Shown one piece after another: positions 25,176-36,431 of a stretch of 64,000 nt of DNA. Positions within the stretch are counted from its first letter, which is position 1. Each line of letters starts with the position of its first letter. Origin of the DNA: Arthrinium phaeospermum. Lineage: Eukaryota; Ascomycota; Sordariomycetes; Amphisphaeriales; Apiosporaceae. The position numbers and the translations under genes are program-made. The DNA is taken from the NCBI GenBank assembly GCA_006503535.1, contig QYRS01000001.1:4216001-4280000 (forward strand), in the 5' to 3' direction. Under the pieces are notes generated by a model that was not told the DNA's origin, did not search any database, and saw only the letters and a list, made by a program, of their open reading frames with translations.

Positions 25176-26789
25176 GGCGAGTTTGTAACTTGGAAGCGCG
25201 TGGCCGATGATATGAAGTCACCGACCAGGAGCTTGGAGCTATCAGAAGCGATCTGGGATCAGCACCTTGCGGGCAGGGCAGCTAGCGAGATCGTGGTGAC
25301 GGAATGCGGAGTTGTCGTCCGATTTGGCGTGCTATGCAGCATCTTCAACCCAGGAGCAGGGTAATTAAGAGGAAGTCGAGCTCAATGGCTGGGCCGGTAG
25401 GTTGTATTTTGTGTCAATAGATAGAAAAAAAGAAGTAAAGCAAATAATTCAAGAAGTTTGGATAGCTTGGTATTGTTTTTGGTGGGAATAGGAGAAAGGC
25501 CGCGTCGAACAGGAATTGCTTTCCAAGCAAATGCGCCGCCAACATGTGGAAACTTCTTGGGCGAGATCCCTGGCAGTCTCCAGCGGCCGCGACAGACAGG
25601 CCAGACAGCTCCGACTGTGACTGCTGATCCGGGGTACCCAATCGTAGCCGCCAAGCGGGAGTTAGCCCTTGTTGGACCTAGTGCCATCCCAACGCAACAT
25701 GGCTTACGGCGCAGCAGTGCAGTGGCATTTCAATGGTTGCAGCCTGAAATGACCGCGAAGGTCATTAATAATTGTTCAAGTAAGAACGAGCTTTGACAAT
25801 GGGAGGCGCGGAAGGATTAGGTATTGTTGCTTGCCATCATGAAGAGACATCTGGCTGCTGTTCAAAATATGGCAAGTGTGTTATACATGTGTCCTAGCTG
25901 TATAAGGCGGGCAATTGCTGCCGATGCTTTGCTGTCAGCGTACTACAATGTACGCACAGTTGCACCTCCTTCTCGCTACAACATGTGTTGAAGGTAAATG
26001 GACTGGCTTGACGTCGCATTCGCACCGCACCCGAACTATCATTCAGATCTAAGACCCTCCTTACAGAGTGCGTAGTAATACTTTGAATGCTTTCTGGAAG
26101 TTGAGGTGGAACGTGCAATCTGCAAGACACATGCTCATCAGGTAAAGGCCCCTCAAGAAAACTCGGTCTTCGTCATAATAGGATAGAAACACTGAAGAAG
26201 ACCCTCAGCCTTGAGATTGGAAGCTTGCCTGCTTTCTTGCAAGCAATGGATTGGCTGTGCGAGCTCGGCCGAGATACCCCCCCTTTGGAAATACCATTAC
26301 TCCGTAGACAGTCAGCTTACTTCTTAACCCCGTTCCGAGCCCGAGAGCGATGCCTCGTAGAAGCCAGGGAAAGGTGGGATCGAACCAGTCAGTCAGGCTG
26401 ACACGCAGAAGGTCGGATCCGAGGCCGAGTCACACTGGAGTGGTTACGCCGAGTTTCAACAGAGCTCTTGACCATCCTCCGATTCCAAATACCATAACCA
26501 TTTAATTCATCATTCGCCCATGCGGATTCTTTTCATCAGTGATTGCTTCTTAGATGTCATGAATTTGCTATATGCACTATGTCTATTATATACAGATGGT
26601 GTCATCAATTCGCCAGCCTGAGAGCTAGGTGTCGCCGTGTCTTTTAACCCGCTCAATGCAATGCCGCAAATATGCCCTCCCGAACCAAGCGCCTCGAAAT
26701 GTCAAAAATGCCGTCCCAGCTTGCGCAAACGCTGCATGTCTACTACGAAATCATGAAGATCATCCAGTCTCCCTGAGGTGCCGTCCCGG
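25176..26789. other. Intergenic upstream of the Dcr2-like gene and downstream of the reductase gene
   Basis: 1.6 kb with no supported gene. ORFs at 25458-25796 (+) and 25382-25687 (-) overlap on opposite strands and lack motifs. 26550-26620 is AT-rich, near the 3' end of the reductase gene. Confidence 0.5.
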
Positions 26790-28631
26790 TTACCACGTCT
26801 CGGCAATGTACTGCCCGGCCTCCTTCTTCAGGTCCCAGAAGCGCTGGGCTTCCTCCTTCTCGAGGTTGCCCTTCTGCATGGCCACCTTCACCAGAGCATC
26901 CTCGACGCCCTCGCCCATGCCTTTGGAGCTTCCGCAAACAAAGCAGCGTCCGTCGACCGAGTTGATAACATACCAGACAAGGTCGGCCTGGTTTAGGACC
27001 TCCTCCTGGACGTAACGCCCCTCGCCGCTACGGCTTTCTACGATGCGCTTGACGTCGCTCTCGTGGACGCCCCATTCTCCGCTGTAGATCTCATCGACCA
27101 GAGAGTCGCGGATGCCTTGAAGAACCCATACTTTGTTTGCGCAGCTGGCATTCTTCAGTCGCCGTTGCACAAAGCCACGGAAAGGAGCAATGCCGACACC
27201 AGCTCCGATAAGGAGCATCGGACCATCCGAAATGAACTGCTTGGCTAGGGGGTTCGCCATCAGCCCCTTGAACATGGGGATATGGAGCTGCGGTGCAGCT
27301 TCGCCATCACGCTGCAGTGCGGTGAATTTGCGCGACTGGCGCTCAAAGAAACCTGAGCCCACGCCAGTGCGGGAGCCCTTCTTCCAGTCGTTTGTTTCGT
27401 GGACCGTCACGGCAATCTCAATGAGGCGGTGCTGCTTGCCGTCGCGAATCTCGAAGTTCTCATGGGGATCGTTGGACAGCGAGTAAAAACGTGGCATCAA
27501 AGGTTGGAGCACGGACAGCAACGAGTCCAGTGGGGGTTTGGCCGACGGGAATGCATGGAGAAGCTGAGACACGGAAATGTGAGGCCCAGTACGAAGGTCG
27601 CAGAACGCGCCCTGGCCTTCTCCAGAGCAAAGGAACATCAACACCTTCTTCTCGTTGGGCTCATCTGCATGTTCGGCCAGTACGCGCAGCAAAGACTTGG
27701 TGGGTGCGTACGACTGGATATCAGCGCACCAAGTGAGCAGGTCTCGACGAGTAGTAACCAGCTCACGGGCCTGGTCGTCTCCCCAAACGGTGGGCCAACG
27801 TCCCTTTGTGGTCTTCAGCAGGACTGGGCGGTCTCTCAGGAAGCGAGGGATTGACAAGATGTCGAGGACTTCCTCCACCATCTCAGCATCGTTGGGAGCA
27901 GAGACACCAATTGCACCTCCGACCTTGAACTCCAGACCGCCCTCATCGGGGTAGTCGGTTATATCGAGGTCGAAGTGGTAAGTCCGCTTCTCAGCACCAG
28001 GCCTCGTCAGCTCACGGGTGCTGTGAATCTTGGCAGGGAAGACGTGATAAGGCGGATGGGGTTGAACATATGACGGAGGCTGAATAGAAGTATCGAGGTT
28101 CTCGAGACTCAGCTTCTGAGTGAACTGGCGCGCAACACTGCTATCCTCGCTGTCTAGCGAGATGGCTGAATCGGTAGGCGAGGGGGTGGTAGAGGTTCGT
28201 CGCATCGGTTGTAAGTACGCCGTCTGTACGGGCAATTCCGCCACGTTGGACAAGACTGTGGGTATGTTGCCGATTTTCAGGCACAGGGAGCGATAGGCAT
28301 CGTTGTCTGGGAGTGTGATGTCTTCGTATTCGACGCCGTCTTGCTTTTTCTTGTTCAACTTCATGCAGCAGCCGCCACCGCAGCATCGACTGATCAGCTC
28401 AGTGGTCGTCTCGCCGGTGATGCGCTGTATGTCCGCTGCGCTCTGGGCAATAAGTCTCGTAGAAGCCCGCCGCCGGCGTGGGGGTTCTGGCTGCTGCACC
28501 GGCTCCTCTTGGTCCTCGGATGCGGAGTCTTCTGAGTATGTAAGTGACGGAGCAATGGACGGCACACGAGGCTCTTCAGGGACGCTGTCTTGTGCGTTGC
28601 TAACCAGCAACTGATCCATCCGGGCAGCCAT
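26790..28631 (-). CDS. FAD/NADPH reductase of the CPR/sulfite-reductase type lacking a flavodoxin domain
   Basis: A single exon of 613 residues. From about residue 190 to the end it matches the ferredoxin-reductase-like half of diflavin reductases. That half has HVFPAKIHSTRELT then a connecting domain (VGGAIGVSAPNDAE), the FAD motif PRFYSLSNDP near 379, a GVGSGFF segment, the NADPH motif GAGVGIAPFRGF near 475-486, CFVCGSSKGMGEG near 560, and a terminal Trp (YIAETW) as in cytochrome P450 reductases. The usual N-terminal FMN/flavodoxin domain is absent. In its place are ~75 disordered acidic/Arg-rich residues and a Cys cluster, RCCGGGCCMKL (residues 82-91). The protein should pass electrons from NADPH via FAD to an unknown acceptor. 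Homologues in moulds are often labelled sulfite reductase flavoprotein, but sulfite reductase itself would need other domains. Confidence 0.85.
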   Translation of the reverse strand: MAARMDQLLVSNAQDSVPEEPRVPSIAPSLTYSEDSASEDQEEPVQQPEPPRRRRASTRLIAQSAADIQRITGETTTELISRCCGGGCCMKLNKKKQDGVEYEDITLPDNDAYRSLCLKIGNIPTVLSNVAELPVQTAYLQPMRRTSTTPSPTDSAISLDSEDSSVARQFTQKLSLENLDTSIQPPSYVQPHPPYHVFPAKIHSTRELTRPGAEKRTYHFDLDITDYPDEGGLEFKVGGAIGVSAPNDAEMVEEVLDILSIPRFLRDRPVLLKTTKGRWPTVWGDDQARELVTTRRDLLTWCADIQSYAPTKSLLRVLAEHADEPNEKKVLMFLCSGEGQGAFCDLRTGPHISVSQLLHAFPSAKPPLDSLLSVLQPLMPRFYSLSNDPHENFEIRDGKQHRLIEIAVTVHETNDWKKGSRTGVGSGFFERQSRKFTALQRDGEAAPQLHIPMFKGLMANPLAKQFISDGPMLLIGAGVGIAPFRGFVQRRLKNASCANKVWVLQGIRDSLVDEIYSGEWGVHESDVKRIVESRSGEGRYVQEEVLNQADLVWYVINSVDGRCFVCGSSKGMGEGVEDALVKVAMQKGNLEKEEAQRFWDLKKEAGQYIAETW

Positions 28632-31600
28632 CTCTTCTTTATTTATTTGCGACTTTGAGGTTCGGTGCTGATAAGAACACGGATAATTGACCGAGCAGAT
28701 TCGAGGAGTCGGACCGCACAGGAAGCAATTGCTTGATAGTGGTAGAAGAGCAAGTGTGGATGATCGCCGTGTCGCTGTAGACTTTTATTGTTGTCGTTCC
28801 CTCTCTTACTTTCCTTTCCACCAGGTTGCGTCCAAAAACGAGGATTGAATGCAGGTGGGCGAGTAAGTAGGCAGTTGGACTATAAAATTCAGGATTTACC
28901 CCCACGGGCAATGACCAACCAAACCGACCGCTCTCGGCTGCCGTTAGCTCTCTGCGAACAATGGGTTGGGTTGGTTGTTTCAGTGGTTGGTTTCTTTGTA
29001 ATGGGGGGGAGGGCCTCGGCTTATGAACAGAGGAAGGTTCGCAATGAATGGCAGTGACGACTAGACAGTATAAGTTACAGTCAGCCTGACTCGAAGAATG
29101 ACGAAAAGGGATTTCAATATCGAACCGGGTGGACGATTTGATTTGTGTTCTTGATTTGTGATGCGAGGCGGATGGGTGACCTTTGAGCACGCCAAATGGC
29201 GGGACCGATCAGATAATAATGGTGGGCTTCGCCGAACAATGATGACAGACCGGGTACTGAGGAGGCCTTAAAATTTCCACCTCCACTGGCACCCCACTAT
29301 TACTCCTTTACTTTTTCTTACTGGGTACAAGCTGATCCTCCCCTAGTCCCGGAGGGCGTTATCAGATCTACTATGCGCAACAAAAAGGTCTACACAATAC
29401 TACAGTGCCCCGGCAAGCATGACCCTCGCTCGTCGGAGGCCGATTCACGACGAAACGCGCCCAATGCGATGGATGCTACGAAGCAACTTTTCGCGAATGG
29501 ACAACGGGCTGCTTCCGATCAAAAAAAGATACAGTAAAGGAGACGCCGACCCGTCGGAGCGCCAGTGTTTGCACCTAGTCAAGCTTCTAGTTCCGGATGC
29601 CCCAAACAAGCGCACGTCATCTGGCAGAGTCGCTGCTGTGTCTGTCTGATGCATCATATTATTGTACAGGTAACATCTAGCACTTCCCGAGCCGAGCCGA
29701 CAGTCTCCTTTATTGCGAATTGGATGATGCGTAAAATCGTTAATAACGTCACGGGAAACAGTCAAAATCACACCATGGCGCCTGTATTCCTCGGTTGGGG
29801 TCCTCGGCTCATGAGGGCGGCATACTGTGTGTGTGTGTTGACGGCTCCCTCAATAGTGTGCAGATGGAGCCCAGCCGGATGCCGACATGTCCAAAGAAAT
29901 GCACTTGCTGGGCGCGCTGGGCAAACAAGCGGAGACAATCTCTGGGGTTAATGACTGCCCTGCATGGGCAATGTTGCCACCGGCTACGGCTACTTGCTCC
30001 CAAATCCGCCAATGTCCCCGAAGGCCGCCGTCGGCGCTGCTAATCATGTGTCGCCTGATTAGGGCAACGTTCTCGAAAGAGGACAATGTTCTTCGCGCCA
30101 AACATCGGACGATATCGGGAACCAGGCCAATGACCCTGGGGAAAGGGAAAAAACCAACACGGAGTAGAGTGCAATCACCAGATTGCATGACATGGCACCA
30201 TTTATTGTTTCTGTTGGGCTTCTAGACTCACGATCCCTTCGCCCAGGGAGGAAAAGAAGTAAGACCAAAAAGTGGTGTTTTTTTGTCCTCTCAATTGGAA
30301 ATCCCCAAGACCTGAAGATCCCTAAAAGGTAGAGATAGGGAGCTCCCGACCACCCAAGCTTGGCGATTGCTAACAATGCACCCCGTAATTCAACGAGATA
30401 GCCCAAGATCTGGCTGCTGGCTAGGGAGACTTCCGCCCAGCCGCCCTTTTTCGGGCACCTGATTGACAGACTAAATTTATTAACAACAAAACTCTTGATA
30501 AACTTGAAACCAGGAACCATGACAAGATTCTGTACTCTCTACGGAGTCAATTAGCCCTCCTCTTTTAGATGTTGGCTCGTACAGTAACTTGCACTGTAAG
30601 GTACATGTATGTCGTAGGCGGGCTTTTGGGTAGGGGTCCCAAGACTGCGCATCTGATTAGATTGATAAGATGAAAAACAATCTCCGAGACCGGCCTGCCT
30701 CCACACTTTGGATGCTTTTGCTGCCCATCACATTAACTTCTGTGCTTCTGTTGCACCAAAAGCCAGCGCAGCAACCCAATACCGACGATTGAACGGGGCT
30801 GGACCCCGTTTTCGCGGATCTGATAACTCTAATGTGGATATTCCACAAGACATGTCTTAGATGCGCCGACACGCTGTCCAGCTGTCCTTGCAGCAGAGCA
30901 AAGTGTAATCGGCAAGTGCCCCCGGCAATGATTTACAGTGATAAGCCAGCTTCACAAGCTGATAGTCCTTCGACTTTTGCGGCTCCAGCGGGATCGTCGC
31001 TCTCCCATCTCCATCTATTGAGAGGAGCATCTATTCTCGGTCAGTGAGTTGGTTGCCCGGTCAGTTGACTCGCGCTCTTGAGATGGGCATGCGGACTACC
31101 CCCGGCCATGATACGTGAGTGAATCGATACCGCGAGTGTTCTATTGCTATTCTTACACAACTGAACTCATTTCCTACGGCTTGAGAGAACGTACTTGACG
31201 ATTGCATTTGCTGAGTTGTGCATATATGACCCAAGATGTATGCGGTCTATCTCGAGGAGCGCAAACTGAAAGAGGACATCCCCACTGGCTATGGTGCGCC
31301 CAGCTTTTCGGGCCCAGCGTCACCCCGTGGCAGTCCGCCGGAATCTTGAGCTCAGGGGGGGTTCGAACTACTGATCGCAAGTAACTTCCCCTTAGCAAAC
31401 CCGCTGCTAGGCATCTGGCAGTTGTGGATTGTCATATATCCGACACACCGCCGGTTGAGTGGCAGCGAAAGCTACTTCACGATACATACTGATGTCCATC
31501 GATCGGGTTGGTAGTTTGTGGCCATTCAGCTTCCTGACAGAGGACTGGGGCCGCTTCATCAGCTGGACCATTGCCGGCTGCCTCTATCTCCTCGTACATC

Positions 31601-34600
31601 CTCCAAGCAGTGAACAAACCACACATGTCCACGTATCGTCGATCAAAAGAACAGAACCTGTCGAGCAAAGCGATTCCCATGCCACGTTCGTGTTTAGTGA
31701 TATCGAACGGTCCTTTCAGGTCTCTGAAGTGACCTGTTACATAACGACACGTTCTTGCTGTGGACCATCCTGTGATAGAAGCCTCAGGGAAAACACCCCT
31801 CGGCCTGGGACTCTATTCAATCTTACCAGAAGTACCCATCGGCATTGTAAGCGCAGCGGCAATGCCAAATGTTCATGCAGACTCAAGAACGCCACCAAGC
31901 CTGTGGACACCATGATATGTGGCAGATCACATCGAGAACTCGCGTCGAACACCTCGCCGATATGCAACGAACTTTCCCCTATACTAGTCACAACTCAAAG
32001 GATGTATACTACCATGCTCCAACCTGGTTTGAACTTCAGTGTTATTTCGCATCGCTGGCTATGGTGTATTCAGTCGCAGATACCTAGCCTCGATGAAGTT
32101 CAGTTGGGCGGAGGATCTCGGCATGAGAACAAGGCAAAGGCATTCGGTAAACATTTCTGGGAATACTGCTAGCAGTCTCAACCGCCCTGCACCCTCCATC
32201 ACTCGCATCGGCGGCAGCTTTTGCATAAAGTATGAGCATTTACCGTTAGAAGTTTTTGATGTCGCCGGAAATTGGAGAACCCTGTGTGGCCAGTCTACAG
32301 CCCGAGGAGACTCATTTCTGTATCCCCTTGATGGCGAAAGCGCTACTATCACCTATGTAGGATTTACATACAGGCAGAAATCACTTGGTGCTATTGGCAT
32401 GATATTTATTCCGTCAGAAAGGCTACCTGATTGGATAAAATAATATGTCGATCATTCACGGGAAGTACTATACCAACAGCAACGCTATCGCCATCAAGGG
32501 TATTCATACCCCAAGCCCAAGCAATGTCGACCTGGATTCGGACGATGATACCTTGGCAGAGCCATCATGTTGCCAGGCCCACCTGCCACACACCTCTCGG
32601 TAAGGCAGCCGAATCTCGCAGGGAAAGCAAGGGAAAACGAACCATCAACATTGATCCCCAAGTGCCGATGCTCCTCGGCATCGTCACAATCTCGGTTGAG
32701 ATCGAATAGCCGATATCAATGTCTCGTAGCGTCAATTGAAACACTCGCCTCTTCACCCTGGACCAAACGACCTGTGTGCAACCCTGGCTACCTTCCAAGA
32801 CGGGTCCCGAGGCTTATCCTGCCCGAAAGCCCGCTGGATGGGGCTGGATAATGTTCGGCGGTTTAATGGTAACATATAATCTCGATTTGAGACCAACGGT
32901 TTCGGTTCTGCGCGGGGACCGAGCTCCTCAAGTCCCGTTCTGAGCATGGTCGCTAGAAACAACAGGGCAACATGACGAAACCGACTGCCTTCAATCCCGA
33001 GCTCAGTTCGGCCCCACCATGAAAGAGTTGCCTCTCTCGGTGTACAAGTAGCTGAGTTTGCGAGAGAGCTGCGGCATGGTGTGCCGGGCTATGCTATCGA
33101 GAAAAGAGGGAAAGAGGCAGGTCGAAGCATCTTGAATTGAGGAGAACTGAGACAGACGCGGCAAAAGTTGCTCGCCCCAAGACGGAGGAACTGTCACGGG
33201 ACTCCGCAGGCTTGGCCTCTTTGTTCGAAAGCTTGGCCATGTATGCTTGCAAGTTGCAATGCTTGTTTCCGTCTAGCCGTAGGACGGACTTCAATACCCA
33301 ACTTGGAAGATAACAACGGCAAAAGGCCCCAGGCGTGGGTGGGTTGCGGCAACTCACGATGCTACTATTTCGGGTGACGATCTCTGATCAACCTTGTCCA
33401 GAGACATGCCAAGAGATTCAAGACGGGCTTCTGGCGCAAGAGCCTCTGCCGAACGAAACAACAACAGATGGACCCGCCAAAGAAAGTGGGCGGGGGTCAC
33501 AAACTCGCAGGTCACGAAAAGTAGGCAAGCAGGTCAGGCCAGCTGATGCACCATTCGCATTCGCTGCTTGCGTGCCATTGAAGAAAACAATTGATCAATC
33601 GACAAATGACAGCTGAATACCTATTAGGTCGGATGGATGGTGAAGCGCTCGGCCGTCCGCCGTGCTGGGCCGTGTTTTCGTCTCGCCCAGACACAAATCT
33701 CGGCCTTCTGCATCTAGCCGTCCACTAGCGCATGGAAACTCGCATTGCCGTCGCTAGATTTGCCCTTAGCAACAGGCCTGCCAGTCGTTTTAGGCAATCG
33801 GGGGAAGTGTGATGCGCGCCAGGCCGTGAAGCTCTGCACGTCGTAGGAGCTAGGATTTCGGAGAACAAGCATCCCGAGTCTTAGCACCCCTGGCTGTCCC
33901 GTGTTTCAGAGCTACGCCGCAACGGCAACACCAGAAACCGAAGCTATGGGCAAAACCTATGGGTACGGGGTTGCGGCTCCTCCAAGGTCCATGGTCCACG
34001 GTCCATCCACCTGCCAGGCTCACACTCGGCCTTGGATTCGTATGCGACCCGATCAGCGTCGGATTTGGCAGCAGCGATGTCTTCAATCAAGAGGAGCCGG
34101 AAACCGCCCATTGATATGAGTGGTGTTTCCGGCTACTGTCTTCTTAGCCTGCTTTCTTCTCTTTCTGCTCTCTCCCTCTATTACCTTGGCGAGACGACCG
34201 TTAGTACACTTCCTGCATTCGATATAGACGCAGGTGCCATTATCACAACCAATCATTTCCCGAAAAAAGTCTCTAGATCCGGAAAGCCTTCTTGCCGGGG
34301 TGGAGTGGCCGATATAGTCGCATCCACAGATCAGCCACCAACTTGTCCTAACCCTCCAATCAACTTATTCAGCTGAAGCGACCACGAGCCAGCGCGTTGG
34401 GTAGAGTTCGACACACGTCAGATGGCATACGGGAAACAATATCGAAATTAGAGCGGCGCGTATCGCGGGGCGCCTTCTCCTCCTCCTCGGATCGACATTC
34501 CCAGGCTACCAGCTGGGCGACCTAGTGACAGCTTAGCGGTGTTATCAACCAGTCCAGCCCGGTGCAACTTGCTGCTGCTGCCTGTGCTATATATCACCAT

Positions 34601-34681
34601 AACGGACAAATGGCGACTGATTCCTGGATCTCCTGGATTTATATCTCTTACTTAAGCTCGGCCTCCTACTTCTCGTTCAAA
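28632..34681. other. Gene-poor region of 6 kb
   Basis: No gene could be supported. 28632-29200 is the upstream flank of the reductase gene. The remainder holds overlapping short ORFs on both strands. The longest, 31459-32172 (+, 237 codons), and 32039-32443 (+, 134 codons) have no motif, no matching splice sites and different frames. They might be remnants of a decayed gene around 31.8-32.5 kb, but I cannot name one. No transposon terminal repeats, tandem arrays or tRNA were recognised by eye. Confidence 0.45.
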
Positions 34682-36431
34682 ATGCAGTCGCTACGACCAT
34701 CGCCGCAAATCATGGAAGAGATGCGCCTTTCCAGTAACGTTACTGGCCCGGAAGCCCTGCTTCAGTCACAGTCACAGGAGCCGGCGGGCAGTCGCCTTAG
34801 CTACTACCTCGCTCTCCTGGTGGCGCTGCTGGTTGCATATCTGATGCGCCCCACGACGAAACTATCTGTATCGGCACCCTTCTACAAGGCTTCGCGGATG
34901 AAATGGATGTTCAGTGCCGACACGTTGGTCCGAGACAGCTATGGCAAGGTGCGGATCGGTGTTCACTTGACTAGGCTCTCATCATGTTAACAAACGACAG
35001 TTTCGGGATCGTATCTACAACATCAAGGCTACAGAAGGGTTGAGGACTTTGATCCCAGTTTCTCTGATATGCGAACTGAAGGGGCTTCCTGAGGAGCACC
35101 TGAGCGCCCAGGAAGCTATCAAAGAGGTAGGAACAAATCGCCAGACCATTGCTTTCTTGCCGCTGACTCTTTCTTCCAGGCCATGCTCCTCGACTACACA
35201 AACTTCGGCCCTGGCGATCACACGAACACATTCCTGTTTCTGATGAAGACAAAGTTGAGCCAGAAGCTTACTCGATTCATCCCTCGCCAAAAATCGGAAC
35301 TTGACTTTATCGTCGGACAAGAATTCCCGGAATGTGAAGGTGCGACTTATACCTTGAACCGAACCAATATTCGCTCTGCATGAAATACTTACAAGACTCA
35401 TAGATTGGACGCCGATGAAATTGCAGCCTTTCATGGTAAGGGTGATTGCAAGACTGAGCGGCAGCATCTTCGTGGGTTCGGAGCTCAGCCGGACGGAAGA
35501 GTGGATGGAGACGAGTGTTACTTACGCTATCCACGTCTTCATCGCCGTGGTGAAGCTGCAATTCTTCCCCAAGTGGTTGCGACCCGTTGCCAAATATCTC
35601 GTGTCGGAATTGGGTCAGAGTTCGCGGGACCTTGCCAGAGGAGAGGCGATGTTGAAGCCTATCATCGAGGAAAGGCTACAGAACGAGGAGCTGGATCCGG
35701 GATGCAGCCAACCGGACGACTTCACCCAGTGGCTGATCGACTCGCTCCCGGAAAACCAGAAGCGAGACTACGCTGCTCAGGTGAAAGTACAGCTCGCCCT
35801 TAGCGCCGCTTCCATTCACACGACAAGCAATGCCGTCACGGATTGCTTCTACGACCTGGCCGCGCACCCCGAGTACCAGGAGATCCTGCGCGAAGAGGCG
35901 AACCAAGTCCTTGTGCAAGACGGCGGCTGGGACAAGAGTGAGAGCATGGCCAAGCTGCAGAAGCTCGACAGCTTCATGAAGGAGTCGCAGCGGCTGGCCG
36001 GCAACGTCACGACGTTTATCCGCAAGGTGGTCAAGCCCGACGGGCTCTCGCTCTCGGACGGCACGCACCTGCCCGTGGGCACCAACCTGCTGGCCCCCCT
36101 GTGCGGCATCAGCCGCGACGAGCGCTACTTCCCCGAGCCCGAGGTCTTCGACGGCCTGCGCTTCTGGAAACTGAGGCAGCGGTCCGCCGACGCGGCCAAC
36201 CGGTGGCAGTACACGAGTATCACGCAGTCGAACCTCGACTTCGGCCTCGGCAAGCACGCCTGCCCGGGGCGCTTCCTCGCCGGCAACGAGATCAAGCTCA
36301 TCCTGGCCAACTTCTTGCTCCACTACGACATCAAGCTCAAGGAGGGCGAGGGCCGTCCCGAGCCCATGATGTTCATGATGAGCAAGAGCCCGAACCAGAA
36401 GGCCGAGATCATGTTCCGGCGGCGGTCGTGA
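34682..36431 (+). CDS. Cytochrome P450 monooxygenase
   Basis: Four exons: 34682-34948, 35001-35126, 35180-35339 and 35404-36431; 526 residues from 34682. An in-frame ATG at 34610 would add 24 residues; both contexts have A at -3. A membrane helix (LSYYLALLVALLVAYLM) precedes the catalytic domain. Key elements are the I-helix region LSAASIHTTSNAV (His replaces the acidic residue, as in several fungal clans), the ExxR motif ESQR (residues ~378-381), the PEVFDGLRFW (PERF-like) element, and the haem loop FGLGKHACPGRFLA with Cys ~471. The pattern DWTPMKLQPFMVRVIARLSG resembles fungal P450s near the ent-kaurene oxidase-like group. No terpene cyclase, polyketide synthase or other pathway gene lies beside it, so the substrate is unknown. 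Confidence 0.92.

Noticed and set aside
29820..29842. Short TG-rich run (TGTGTGTGTGTG) as a telomere-like or regulatory repeat
   Set aside because: Only a few dinucleotide copies; too short to call anything but a chance microsatellite.
31356..31372. GGTTCGAAC sequence resembling a tRNA B box
   Set aside because: No acceptor, D or anticodon stem could be paired around it on either strand.
31459..32172. 237-codon + strand ORF in the gene-poor stretch
   Set aside because: No recognisable domain, Cys/His/Thr-rich composition like translated noncoding DNA, and overlapping ORFs in other frames. Kept only as a possible relic.
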